A stretch of DNA of 64,000 nucleotides from AP-15 sp963789025 (lineage in GTDB: Bacteria; Pseudomonadota; Alphaproteobacteria; ATCC43930; CGMCC-115725): contig CAWBIT010000008.1 in the NCBI GenBank assembly GCA_963789025.1, positions 434,001 through 498,000 of the forward strand, read 5' to 3'. Every line of letters starts with the position of its first letter. Positions within the stretch are counted from its first letter, which is position 1. A model generated the notes under the pieces. That model saw only the letters and a program-made list of their open reading frames with translations, made no database searches and was not told the DNA's origin. Of the stretch, positions 26,993 to 35,948 are shown piece after piece. The position numbers and the translations under genes were made by a program.

Positions 26993-27280
26993 TTACCGAT
27001 GTTCGCTCGGCACCCATACCGTACTTGGGCTTGTGACAAATGGGCTGCTCGGGCTGTTGCCCGATGGCGGTGCAGAGAACTGGAGCCTTAGTCCGCCGGG
27101 TAGCGCGAAGGTGTTTCCTCCGGATTGCCCGTTTGACATCTTGTCCGCAAGTTCATTCGGATCGGCCAGGCGGTTGCTCATAGTCTCGGGATTGACCGGC
27201 TGCGTCGAAAATGCCGATGCGGCATGTGTCGCCACCAAAAAGGCGACCACTCCAGCAATGACTAGAAGCGTTTTACTCAT
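26993..27280 (-). CDS. Small secreted hypothetical protein
   Basis: 95 codons, ATG 27280 preceded by GAAGGGGGGG. Signal peptide about 1-23 (LLVIAGVVAFLVATHAASA), cleaved before FSTQPVNPE. The mature protein is polar and proline/serine-rich, with NRLADPNELADKMSNGQSGG in the centre; no cysteine, no known domain. It is preceded by fragmentary genes and stands alone. Confidence 0.55.
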   Translation of the reverse strand: MSKTLLVIAGVVAFLVATHAASAFSTQPVNPETMSNRLADPNELADKMSNGQSGGNTFALPGGLRLQFSAPPSGNSPSSPFVTSPSTVWVPSEHR

Positions 27281-27399
27281 CGGACCCCCCCTTCAAGACG
27301 ACAGGATTGTACGCCTCCGGCGGCTCCGGTGTCATCCCCCGTTGCCGCTAGGGACGCCAGGGGCGCACAGAGCCTGTGGAGATGACTTCGCTCGGGTGG

Positions 27400-27640
27400 A
27401 GGTTTGCGCCGGAACGACGGCCTGGTTGAAGTCGCCGACCGACAAACGAGTTCCGCCCTTGCCGGCCTGCTCCGTTTGATAGGCCATGGCCCATTCGACG
27501 GCCTCCCGGGTCTTGCCCAGCCCTGATGGGCTTCTGACGAGCAGCCGTTCAACGCGCTTCCCGTCGTTAGTCCTGAGCCGCCGGAAAAAGAACCCCTCTG
27601 CGATCTCGCGCAGCCGGTCCTTGGCCTCCCCGGCCGAGAG
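27400..27640 (-). pseudogene. P-loop ATPase fragment (replication/helicase-like)
   Basis: The minus strand reads AKDRLREIAEGFFFRRLRTN, then LLVRSPSGLGKTREAVEWAM. SPSGLGKT is a Walker A motif. The surrounding residues resemble primase/helicase proteins of plasmids and phages. Nothing recognisable continues at either side, so it is a remnant. Confidence 0.45.
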
Positions 27641-27796
27641 GAGAGCGGTGCTGGAAGTTGGCTGTAATGCGTCCAAAACGGCCCATGGATGGCGAGGGTA
27701 ACGGCAACCTTGATCGCGCCGGGCCGCCAGCGGCAGGCCAAAACGGGCACACAGGCCCAGTGAATAAGCGAGTTGGGTTAAGGGGGGCTTAACCAT

Positions 27797-28407
27797 TGGA
27801 CCGGGTTACCGCCGGTAGGGAATTGCTGGGTTGGGCGTGCCCTCAACTTGCCGTCGCAGGTGGGGCACCTATTCGGGGCGTTTCGCGGGCTGTCGGCTGA
27901 ACTGCTAACGTATGGGGGGAACGCCCTTTAATGCGCGAAAAGTCAGGAGGCGCAGCGTGGGCTGGGCAATTATCCATTGGTTTGAGCTGGGCACTTGGCG
28001 CTACTTTGCCTGAACCTTTGGTTTGTCTCTTCGGTACTGAAGGCTTTGCGAGAGACAAATCGCTGGCTGGCCTTCCTGACGCGCGTTCGATGGGATGAGA
28101 CACACGGGCCAGAAAGTCCGACTGAGGGCGGGCGTGGTTCTCCGTAATGACACCTCATTGACCTGCCCGCGCGTAGGATCGATGGGCTTGGCGATCACGA
28201 TCCGGCCGGACCAAGCCGAGGGGAGCGGCGTCGAGATGATCCCCCAGCCGCGCTCCAGTGCTTTCACTGGTCGTTGCTCACCGTTAGCTCGCTTCCGAGT
28301 GTCCGTCCTATCTCCTCGGTTCGCGCTGACACGCCTTCCCCTTTACGAGGGGACGCGGATATCATGGCACTGGCACCCCAAAGCGTGGCGAAGGACTAGG
28401 AGACTTC
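27797..28407. other. No recognised gene
   Basis: About 610 bases with short overlapping frames on both strands, none with a start signal and recognisable content. It includes the promoter region of the DUF2321 gene at 28408. Confidence 0.4.
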
Positions 28408-28896
28408 ATGCCAGCATACCCGACGAGTGGTTACATGACCGCCGAGCTATGCCTGAATGGCCATGTGATTACCGGGGACACGGCGAACGAGCCGGAAAAA
28501 ACGTCGAAATTCTGTGGAGAATGCGGAGCCGAGACCATTCGCTCTTGCCCGAAATGTGGCGCTTCTCTCCGAGGCGACCACGTATATATGGGCCACATCA
28601 CTTGGATGACCCCGCCGCAATACTGCTATAGCTGTGGGGCGGGTTTTCCTTGGACGGTCGCGAAGATAGCTGCTGCAAAGGAGCATGCGGGGGAGATTGA
28701 GGGGCTGGATGAAGCTGAGAGGAAGCAGCTTCGGGAAGTGATCGACGATTTGACCGCGGGCGGTGCACGAACCGATCTCGCCGCCAGTCGTTTTAAGCGC
28801 CTCATGAGGAAAGCTGGCGTGGCGGTAGGAAGTGGGCTCTACAAGGTAGTCGTGGACGTAGCCTCGGATGCCGCGAAGAAGGTGCTGATGGGTTAA
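28408..28896 (+). CDS. DUF2321 zinc-ribbon protein
   Basis: 162 codons. Residues 14-75 carry the DUF2321 pattern: ELCLNGHVITGDT, FCGECGAETIRSCPKCGASL and YCYSCGAGFPWTVAKI, i.e. three CxxC knuckles able to bind zinc. A charged helical segment follows (GEIEGLDEAERKQLREVIDD) and a C-terminal glycine/valine-rich helix. The function of DUF2321 is unknown. GGAG is found about 10 bases upstream of the ATG. Intact and isolated among remnants. Confidence 0.8.
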   Translation: MPAYPTSGYMTAELCLNGHVITGDTANEPEKTSKFCGECGAETIRSCPKCGASLRGDHVYMGHITWMTPPQYCYSCGAGFPWTVAKIAAAKEHAGEIEGLDEAERKQLREVIDDLTAGGARTDLAASRFKRLMRKAGVAVGSGLYKVVVDVASDAAKKVLMG

Positions 28897-29104
28897 AACG
28901 GCCTGCGGCAGCGTGGCATCCTCATCCCGACGCCGCTCCTTCCCGATGTCGGGTGACCGGCCCGAGAGGCAGGGGCGGCCGCCCTAGGCTGACCTGGGCG
29001 CGAGAGCGCCCGCTTACCCGCCCTGCCCGCGCCACTTGACCGAGACTACCGCCCGACCCTTCCTCCCGCACCCGCGGCACCGCAGCCGGCCTTTGAGGTC
29101 GAGA

Positions 29105-29719
29105 ACCTTCGTCGCCGCAGAAGGTCTGGCCGACCGAGCCTTGGCGGAATCGCCCCGCAGCCCACCTGCGCATTACGCCAAAGGTCAGGTGCTGCGCGCG
29201 CAGGCCCAGGTGCTGCGCATGCAGGGCCGATGCGAGGAGGCTATTCCTGAATACGAGACGGCGATCGCGCTCAACCGCAACTTGGTGTTCCCAATAGCCG
29301 CTCTCGGCTGGTGCAAACTCTTGACCGGGTCGATAGAGGAGGTGATCCCGCCTGTCGAGCAAGCCATCCGCCTCAGCCCCCGCGATCCCGCCATCTCCAA
29401 TTGGTATCAATGGATTGGGGTCGTGCACCTGCTGCAATCGCATATTGACGAGTTTATCGTCTGGCTCGAAAAGGCGCGCAACGGCAATCCGGTACACCCG
29501 CTCATCCGCGCCAACCTCGCCTCGGCCTATGGCCTCAACGGCGAGACCGAACGCGCCGCCGCGGAACTCGGCGAAGCCCGGAGGCTGAGCAGCGACGGTC
29601 GCTTTTCCAGCATCGCCCGCCTGAAGGCCGCCCAATATTTCGGGGTGCCGAAGATCCGCGCCTTGTTCGAAGCCACTTATTTCGTCGGCCTGCGCAAGGC
29701 GGGGGTGCCGGAGGAATGA
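29105..29719 (+). pseudogene. TPR C-terminal part of a class III adenylate cyclase-type protein
   Basis: From about 29110 the frame gives tetratricopeptide repeats: ADRALAESPRSPPAHYAKGQ, EEAIPEYETAIALNRNLVFP, EVIPPVEQAIRLSPRDP and a final LFEATYFVGLRKAGVPEE. This C-terminus is typical of cyclase-TPR fusion proteins of Bradyrhizobium relatives. The cyclase and upstream TPR domains are missing, with no start signal at the break near 29100. A cyclase N-terminal fragment lies at 35408-35657 on the other strand and could be the missing end of the same ancestral gene. Confidence 0.65.
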
Positions 29720-30227
29720 ACGCCGTGTGTCGCCTTGCCGCGATCTTCGTCGCTAACCCGGCAGGCTGCTCAAACGCTGACGGCGTGATCTGCAGGGCAT
29801 ATGCGCCTGCTTCGGATCGGAAGCCGGTTCAAGCTTTAAATTTTCAAACGTGAGTAGTGCCATGAAAGAAAGGCTTGACGGCGGCAATCCGATTACAGGA
29901 TGGGATCGTTGTCCTCCCTAAACCAACCGACCAATCGCGTTATCGCCCCTCAAGTCTAACCACCTTTAAGCGTTCGCCTCTGTGCGGCCAAGAGGGCAGG
30001 TTCATGTCGTGCCTTTTATCGGCGGTCGGGCCGATGCGGTCGATGTCCGCCATGGGGCATGAAGACCCGTTCCGGCGGTTGGGCCTGAGTGGCCGTTATT
30101 GTTCGGTTAAGGGACCTTCGCCGGAGCGAACGGCAACGAGCAGGATGCGCCGTAAGCGGTCGTCCGTCGCAGGACACCGCCGGTTTCGATCCAGGCTCGC
30201 TTAGTTCGCCACAGCTCATCCCGCGCG
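29720..30227. other. No recognised gene
   Basis: About 500 bases between the TPR remnant and the hydrolase remnant. Short plus-strand frames only; none convincing. Confidence 0.4.
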
Positions 30228-30432
30228 CTATTGCGCTGGTTGCCGGGCAAGATAGCTTTCGACCAACGGTCCCCAGATTTGCGAGCCACCCGCTCCGAAG
30301 AAGAAACGATGTCCGTCGTTGCTGTATGGAGCGACCTGGTCAAGCTCTGCCTTACCTCCGTTTCGCGTGAATGCATCGTAAAGCGATGAAGCCAGCGTCG
30401 GCGTGAAGTAAGCGACCGCGATGCCGCCCTCG
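30228..30432 (-). pseudogene. Dienelactone-hydrolase-like protein, C-terminal fragment
   Basis: The minus strand reads GGIAVAYFTPTLASSLYDAF, then SNDGHRFFFGAGGSQIWGPL and VESYLARQPAQ. The His of NDGHR is the catalytic-triad histidine of this hydrolase family. The frame meets the IS1595 fragment near 30432, where the 5' part has been lost. Confidence 0.6.
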
Positions 30433-30434
30433 GC

Positions 30435-30770
30435 GAGCATTGGACGCACACGCCGGTGGTGCAGGACGAAAGCGCCAATGCCAGTGAGTTCTTCCCGATC
30501 ATCCATACCCTGTTCAGCAACATCAAAGCCTGGCTCGTCGGCACTCATCACGGCGTCAGCGCCAAGCACCTGCCGCGCTATCTTCGGGAATGGTCCTACC
30601 GGTTCAACCGCCGCAATTTGCCCGACGGATTGGACGGCTACCTCATTCGGCGCGCCGTCGAATGCGCCACCATCACCTACGATCAGCTCAAGGACGGCAC
30701 CCTGCCAGACGGGGCCAAGCGCATCCGGCGGCTTCCCGCGGCAGTTGCGCAACCTGCTCTAGCCGGATAG
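30435..30770 (+). pseudogene. IS1595-family transposase, C-terminal fragment
   Basis: The frame reads HTPVVQDESANASEFFPIIH, then TLFSNIKAWLVGTHHGVSAK and HLPRYLREWSYRFNRRNL, the last third of an ISXO2-type DDE transposase. It differs from the complete element at 6855 and belongs to another subgroup. No terminal repeats are seen. Confidence 0.75.
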
Positions 30771-30852
30771 GGAGATCGCATAGATAGCTAGCGCCATCTC
30801 TGCAGTAACGGTATTGGCACAATCGCCTACGAGTAGCGCGCTCACCAGATAA

Positions 30853-31353
30853 AGATGTCTACCTCAATATACTGCGTCCGGCGAATTGTTTTTGCCAAAG
30901 AATTCGATCTGGCGGGAATGGGTTTTTGTCGGCTCACCACTGACGCCCAACGCGCTGAATGGCGGACATGCCAACTTTCCCGAATATCACAACGTCTACA
31001 TCGAGCCGGGATCATACGCGATATACAAGAAGACGAATGTATTTTCCGAAGGCACAATTATGTTCAAGGAATTGCAACTCACCAAGAAGCCCGAGGAAAA
31101 TCCGGATGGCTCACGAACCGAGCCTTCGGGGCGTGGTTATTTCCCCGGCGCTTTCAATGGCGCGGATGTGACCGTCAAAGATTCGAAGCGCTTTGCCTCC
31201 ACCGGGGGCTGGCGGTTTTTCGATTTCAATCATTTCGAGCCAAAGGCTCCGACCGCCAAGGTAAGGGCAGAGTCGGAATGCGCCTACTGTCACATGGCCG
31301 GCGCGAAGAAGGACCAGGTCTGGACACAGTTCTACCGCCTGCTGGATAAGTAG
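30853..31353 (+). pseudogene. Cytochrome P460-family protein lacking its signal peptide (module copy 1)
   Basis: The frame is open from 30853, directly after a TAA, and runs LPQYTASGELFLPKNSIWRE to the stop at 31353. Residues match the intact copy at 52543-53157 throughout, including the haem motif CAYCH near the C-terminus and the RGYFPGAFNGADVTV region. The first 40 codons with the signal peptide are missing, so the product could not reach the periplasm for haem attachment. The oxidoreductase gene follows by 88 bases, the same order as in copy 2. Confidence 0.8.
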
Positions 31354-31441
31354 ACCGCGCCGGACCAACCGACGTTTGCACGCACACGGACCACATTAGC
31401 GCCAGCATCGCGACTGGGAAAATCTTAGACGGAGGCAGCTC

Positions 31442-32845
31442 ATGTCTGAACCTGAACGGTTTGAAGTCCTGATCCTCGGCAGTGGCTTCGGGGGCAAACT
31501 GTTGGCTTGGCATATGGCACAATCGGGGCGGCGGACGGCAGTCGTCGAGCGCCGGTGGATCGGCGGTTCTTGTCCCAACATCGCGTGCCTGCCGAGCAAG
31601 AACGAGATCTGGAGCGCCAGGATAGCGCATCAAGCGCATCACGCAGCCCAGTTCGGCACGATGATCACCGGTCCGATCACGACCGACATGGCAAAGGTAC
31701 GCCAGCGCAAGCGCGACATGGTCGAGCGCGAGATCGAACTGCATTTGCACAACTACAGGACAACCGGCACCGAATTGATCATGGGCAGCGCGCGGTTTGT
31801 CGCGCCGAAGACTTTCGAGGCGCGCCTCAATGACGGCGGCACGCGGGTGCTGGCGGGCGACCAGGTTTTTCTGAACCTCGGGACGCACGCCTTAATTCCT
31901 GCGGTTCCCGGCCTCGAAGCCGCCCGGCCGCTTACCCATATCGAGGCGCTTGAGCTCGACTATGCACCCTCACATCTGGTGGTGCTCGGCGGTGGCTATG
32001 TCGGCCTCGAACTGGCGCAAGCTTATCGCCGCTTCGGAAGCCGCGTGACGGTTATCGAGACTGGTGCTCAGCTGATGGCCCGCGAGGATCCCGACGTCGT
32101 CGAGGAAGTGCACCGAATCTTGAGAGAAGAAGGCATTCAATTTCTCTTCCAGACGCAAACCCTCAATGTGCAGGGCCGATCCGGCGAAGGCGTCAGCCTC
32201 ACCGTGCGCACCGCTTCCGGTGAGCAAAAGATCGAGGGCAGCGACATCCTGACGGCGGCGGGGCGCGTACCCAATACCGCCGGGATCGGGCTCGCGGAAG
32301 CCGGCGTCGAGTTGGACGCGCACGGCTACATTCGCGTCAATGACCGGCTGGAGACGACTGCGCCCAACGTCTGGGCGATCGGGGAGTGCGCCGGCAGCCC
32401 GCAATTTACTCACGTCTCAATCGATGACTTTCGGATCATCCGGGACAATTTGGCTGGCGGGAACCGCAGCACGCGCGGTCGTCTGGTGCCCTATTGCATG
32501 TTTACCGAGCCGCCACTCGCTCGCGTCGGACTGAGCGAACGCGAAGCGCAACAGCAAGGTGTGGGCGTGCGCATCGCCCGCCTGCCGATGACCGGCGTGC
32601 GGCGGACGGCGACGACCGACGAAACACAGGGCTTTATGAAGGTTCTTGTCGGGGCAAGCGACGACCGCATCCTCGGCTTCACGATGATCGGCGCCGAGGC
32701 CGGCGAAGTCATGGCGGTCGTGCAAACCGCGATGCTGGCCGACCTGCCCTATCCAAAGCTGCGCGACGCCATCTTGGCGCATCCGACGATGGCGGAAGGG
32801 CTCGGCGACCTCCTCGCGAAGGTACCGCCTCGCTCCGGTCCGTAG
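31442..32845 (+). CDS. FAD/NAD(P)-dependent disulfide oxidoreductase (mercuric reductase-like)
   Basis: 467 codons from ATG 31442 with GGAGGC upstream. FAD-binding N-terminus VLILGSGFGGKLLAWHMA; redox-active cysteines in GGSCPNIACLPSKN (C-x4-C); NAD(P)-binding LVVLGGGYVGLELAQAYRRF; late FAD motif NVWAIGECAGSPQFTHVS; dimerisation domain with AEAGEVMAVVQTAML and a final ILAHPTMAEGLGDLL. The C-terminal His of HPT fits the base of the family. No second cysteine pair for mercury is seen. It likely works as a flavin disulfide reductase linked to the c-type cytochrome beside it. Copy 2 at 53209 is truncated. Confidence 0.88.
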   Translation: MSEPERFEVLILGSGFGGKLLAWHMAQSGRRTAVVERRWIGGSCPNIACLPSKNEIWSARIAHQAHHAAQFGTMITGPITTDMAKVRQRKRDMVEREIELHLHNYRTTGTELIMGSARFVAPKTFEARLNDGGTRVLAGDQVFLNLGTHALIPAVPGLEAARPLTHIEALELDYAPSHLVVLGGGYVGLELAQAYRRFGSRVTVIETGAQLMAREDPDVVEEVHRILREEGIQFLFQTQTLNVQGRSGEGVSLTVRTASGEQKIEGSDILTAAGRVPNTAGIGLAEAGVELDAHGYIRVNDRLETTAPNVWAIGECAGSPQFTHVSIDDFRIIRDNLAGGNRSTRGRLVPYCMFTEPPLARVGLSEREAQQQGVGVRIARLPMTGVRRTATTDETQGFMKVLVGASDDRILGFTMIGAEAGEVMAVVQTAMLADLPYPKLRDAILAHPTMAEGLGDLLAKVPPRSGP

Positions 32846-32907
32846 ATCACGCTAACTGCAGTGTTGGATGCCGCTACTGGCGCGGCCGAACTCTATGGGA
32901 GCTCACG

Positions 32908-33063
32908 ATGACCGATAAGCTCGCAGGCAAAGTAGCGCTCGTGACCGGCGGCAGCGCCGGTATTGGCGCCACTGCGCTTCTCGGTCGCCTGATCGCCAAG
33001 GGAACCGAGGAACCGTTGCTGGCGTTTGGAACGGCCACCAGGTCGCGCCGGGTGAATGGTTGA
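32908..33063 (+). pseudogene. Short-chain dehydrogenase N-terminal fragment
   Basis: ATG 32908 starts MTDKLAGKVALVTGGSAGIG, the cofactor-binding N-terminus of SDR enzymes (TGGSxGIG). After about 30 residues homology ends and the frame runs into the serine hydrolase fragment. The active-site Tyr/Lys region is absent. Confidence 0.7.
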
Positions 33064-33329
33064 AACGCGCGTTGACCCCCGCGGTCACCATCGCGGATGG
33101 GCGCCGCTACGGCTATCACTGGTACCTCGGCGAGTCTCCTGCCGGCCCGTCGCAGCGCGGGGAACGCTGGGTGGGCGGCATCGGCTGGGGCGGCCAGCGC
33201 CTGTACATCTTTCCCGCGCTCGACCTCGTCGTGGCGCAGCACTGTGGCAACTACGACAAGCCGGGCACGGAACAGAGGCGTATCAACGATGCAATCATCA
33301 CCGAGATCATCCTACCGGGCTTCGTCTGA
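33024..33329 (+). pseudogene. Class C beta-lactamase-like serine hydrolase, C-terminal fragment
   Basis: The frame reads VWNGHQVAPGEWLKRALTPA, RYGYHWYLGESPAG, WVGGIGWGGQRLYIFPALDL and VVAQHCGNYDKPG to a stop at 33329. This is the last 100 residues of beta-lactamase-fold hydrolases; the catalytic SxxK and YxN motifs are missing. Its 5' end is joined to the SDR fragment. Confidence 0.65.
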
Positions 33330-33449
33330 GACTTGGGCGCAGCGTGACAGCCAGCAGCTTCTGATGGGCATCGCCGGCTTGTTTGGCGGCCCGCACCCTG
33401 GTTACAGGCGGCCATTAACGCGGCTCGCCGCACCGATATTATTGCGACC

Positions 33450-33560
33450 GGCGAGCGAGCCGGTCAACGGCCTGGCGCCGATGCTCGGGGCTGAAGATTT
33501 TGCGTACTTCGTTGCCGCGAACCAAATGCCCTACGCGTTGATGGCTCTACGATTTGCGCC
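33450..33560 (+). pseudogene. M20-family amidohydrolase fragment
   Basis: A short match to the metal-site region near the C-terminus of M20D amidohydrolases: NGLAPMLGAEDFAYFVAANQ (family pattern: PxMGxEDFxxF). The rest of the frame to 33825 has no recognised content. Confidence 0.45.
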
Positions 33561-33834
33561 CGGAACCCACCGGCGGCTAGCGGCGCAATTGAGCCGATGG
33601 GCCGCGCTGACCAAGCGCGTATTTGATGCCCGTCAACTTCTTCAACTGACGTTACCGGTCGCCTGGCGCTACGAGGCCGAGCCTCTCGCCATTTTGGCTG
33701 TCTACGGGTCGGCTGCGATCGAATTTCGTTGCCGCGCGCCCTGCCGAGACCGAAAATTGCATCCAATGCACCGGGAAATCCGAAGAATGTCGGTGAAGGC
33801 GCCTACGCAAATCGGGGCAGGTTGAGGGCACACC

Positions 33835-35694
33835 ATGTTTGAAAATTCCCGGCGCCACATCCCGGCTTTCTGTCCGCTGTGCGTCTCGCGCTGCGGCTGC
33901 GAGGCGGTGGTCGAGGACGGCCGATTAGTGGCGATCGCGCCGGACCCGTCGCACCCGACCGGGAAGGCGCTGTGCGCCAAGGGACGCGCCTCGCCGGCGC
34001 TGGTCGAGGCGCCCGACCGTCTGCTTTATCCGCTGCGCCGCACCCGGCCGAAGGGCGACGCCGATCCCGGATGGCAACGGATCTCGTGGGACGAGGCGCT
34101 CGGCGAGACGGCTGCTGCGATGCGCCGGATCGCGACCGAGAGCGGCCCCGAGGCGGTGGCCTTTGCCGTCACGACCAGCTCCGGGACCGCGATTTCCGAT
34201 GCGCAGCCGTGGATCGATCGGCTGATTAACGCCTTCGGCTCGCCGAACAACTGCAACGCGTGGGAGATCTGCGCCTGGCACCGCCAATACGCCCGCGCCT
34301 TCACCACCGGCACCGGCATCGGCACGCCGGATTATGCCAAGGCCGGGTGCATCCTGTTGTGGGGACACAATCCGAGCACCTCGCTGCTCGCCGCCGCGAC
34401 CAGGGTGGCCGCGGCGCGCGCCCGAGGCGCCAAGCTGATCGTCGTCGATCCGCGCCATATCGGGTTTGCGGTCAAGGCCGATTGCTGGCTGCGGGTGCGG
34501 CCCGGCACCGACGCGGCGGTGGCACTGGCGCTGGCCGGGGTGATGATCGAGCAGGGCTGGTTCGACGAAGATTTTGTCCGAGGATGGACCAACGGCCCGT
34601 TCCTGGTGCGCGAGGATGACGGCACCTTGCTGCGCGCCGAGGCGCTCGCGGCCGGCGAGAAGGGGTTCGTCGCCTGGGACGAGGGGCGCCGCACGGCGGT
34701 CCGCTATGACCCGACAGCGCGTGAATACGAGTTGCCGCCAATCCGGCTCGCGTTATCCGGGGCCTTCGTGGTCGCCGGCCGTGACGGGCCGATCGCCTGC
34801 CGGACGGCCTTCGCTCTCTATGCCGCGCAATGCCGCGCGATGTCCCCCGAGACTGCTGCCGAGATTTCGGGTGTCGATGCGGACGCGATCCGCGAGGCGG
34901 CTCGGGTGTTGTGGCGGCATCGGCCGGTGGCGCATTACACCTGGACCGGGCTCGAGCAGCAAAGCAATGCGACGCAGACCGACCGAGCGATCGCGATCCT
35001 GCACGCACTGACCGGCAGCATCGACGCGGCGGGCGGCAATCTTCAGTTGGCGCAGGTGCCGGTCAACGACGTCTCGGGCAACGAATTGCGCGAGGCGACG
35101 CAATGGTGCAAGGCACTCGGGCTTGCCGAGCGTCCGCTCGGGTTGGGCAAGTCCGGCTGGATTCTTTCTGACGACTTGTATCGCGCAGCGATCGAGGCAC
35201 AACCCTACCGCGTCCGCGCGCTGGTCGGGTTCGGCGCCAACCTGCTGCTGTCGCACGCCGATGCGGCGCGCGGCGCCGAGGCGCTGCGTCGGTTGGAGTT
35301 TCACGTCCAGAGCGATCTCTATATGACGCCCACCGCCGCTTATGCCGATATCGTGTTGCCGATCGCCAGCGCCTGGGAGCGCGAGGGGCTGTGCGCGATT
35401 GCAGCAGATGCGATCATCGCGCGCTGGATCTCGGCGGCGCACCGAACGGCATCCACGACGCTGAAAAACTCCGCCAGCATTCCATCGCCGGTATTCTTCA
35501 CGACGCGGCCACGGTGCTCCGCGATCTTCGGATTGACCAGCTCCCGGAGGTGCGCCTTGAGGCGTTCGTGCGTCCCCTCCTCATCCTCGCCCATAAGTCG
35601 CAAATACCCCGCCACATCGGCGGCGAGGATCGCGGTGAGGCGGCGGACAGGGGGCATGACTTGTCCGGCGATCGGTTGGTTTAACCAATTCTAG
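33835..35694 (+). CDS. Molybdopterin oxidoreductase, C-terminally truncated, fused to antisense of a cyclase gene
   Basis: ATG 33835. The N-terminal iron-sulfur motif is FCPLCVSRCGCEAVVEDGRL with a later Cys in KALCAKGRAS. The MopB core follows: GSPNNCNAWEICAWHRQ with the Cys at a position able to ligate molybdenum, LLWGHNPSTSLLAAATRV, KLIVVDPRHIGFAVKADCWL, LRVRPGTDAAVALALAGV. Homology ends at VLPIASAWEREGLC near 35395. The last 100 codons are antisense to an adenylate cyclase fragment, so the C-terminal molybdopterin-binding domain is missing. The frame is open by chance; activity is unlikely. Residual class: formate-dehydrogenase/DMSO-reductase family, substrate unknown. Confidence 0.8.
   Translation: MFENSRRHIPAFCPLCVSRCGCEAVVEDGRLVAIAPDPSHPTGKALCAKGRASPALVEAPDRLLYPLRRTRPKGDADPGWQRISWDEALGETAAAMRRIATESGPEAVAFAVTTSSGTAISDAQPWIDRLINAFGSPNNCNAWEICAWHRQYARAFTTGTGIGTPDYAKAGCILLWGHNPSTSLLAAATRVAAARARGAKLIVVDPRHIGFAVKADCWLRVRPGTDAAVALALAGVMIEQGWFDEDFVRGWTNGPFLVREDDGTLLRAEALAAGEKGFVAWDEGRRTAVRYDPTAREYELPPIRLALSGAFVVAGRDGPIACRTAFALYAAQCRAMSPETAAEISGVDADAIREAARVLWRHRPVAHYTWTGLEQQSNATQTDRAIAILHALTGSIDAAGGNLQLAQVPVNDVSGNELREATQWCKALGLAERPLGLGKSGWILSDDLYRAAIEAQPYRVRALVGFGANLLLSHADAARGAEALRRLEFHVQSDLYMTPTAAYADIVLPIASAWEREGLCAIAADAIIARWISAAHRTASTTLKNSASIPSPVFFTTRPRCSAIFGLTSSRRCALRRSCVPSSSSPISRKYPATSAARIAVRRRTGGMTCPAIGWFNQF
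35408..35657 (-). pseudogene. Class III adenylate cyclase, N-terminal catalytic fragment
   Basis: ATG 35657 begins MPPVRRLTAILAADVAGYLR, with LMGEDEEGTHERLKAHLREL, RVVKNTGDGMLAEFFSVVDA and VRCAAEIQRAMIA. This is the first 85 residues of a class III cyclase catalytic domain, with the metal-binding Asp of AADVAGY and the NTGDGMLAEF strand. It stops at the junction near 35408 with the molybdopterin oxidoreductase gene. Confidence 0.75.
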
Positions 35695-35760
35695 CTTGAA
35701 AGCAGCCTCAGCCCTAGCGGTCAGATCGCCGGATGGTCTCAAACCTGGGATCACGACCCG

Positions 35761-35934
35761 CTACATACCGCCGCCGCCACCTCCGCCGTCCCCACCACCG
35801 TGCTCCGGCACGTTCCCAGTGTTCTCGCGAGGATGGGGCGTATTTGGCGCTCCCGCTTGGCCGGTAGCCGCCTGTACGCACCCGGCGAGGGCCACTACGA
35901 GAGATAGCGCGGCGAGCCACCTGCGCGAACTCAT
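35761..35934 (-). CDS. Small lipoprotein
   Basis: 57 codons. ATG 35934 starts MSSRRWLAALSLVVALAGC, a signal peptide with a lipobox (LAGC) giving a lipidated Cys19. The mature part of about 39 residues ends in a glycine run (GGGDGGGGGGG). It lies 14 bases downstream of the binding-protein gene on the same strand. Function unknown. Confidence 0.55.
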   Translation of the reverse strand: MSSRRWLAALSLVVALAGCVQAATGQAGAPNTPHPRENTGNVPEHGGGDGGGGGGGM

Positions 35935-35948
35935 CGCAGGCCCGCCGC

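Noticed and set aside
28095..28631. 178-codon plus-strand open frame
   Set aside because: Overlaps the DUF2321 gene in another frame and shows no motif; its first part is non-coding-like.
33352..33825. Intact gene before the molybdopterin oxidoreductase
   Set aside because: Only a 20-residue piece resembles an M20 amidohydrolase; the rest has no coherent content and no start signal.
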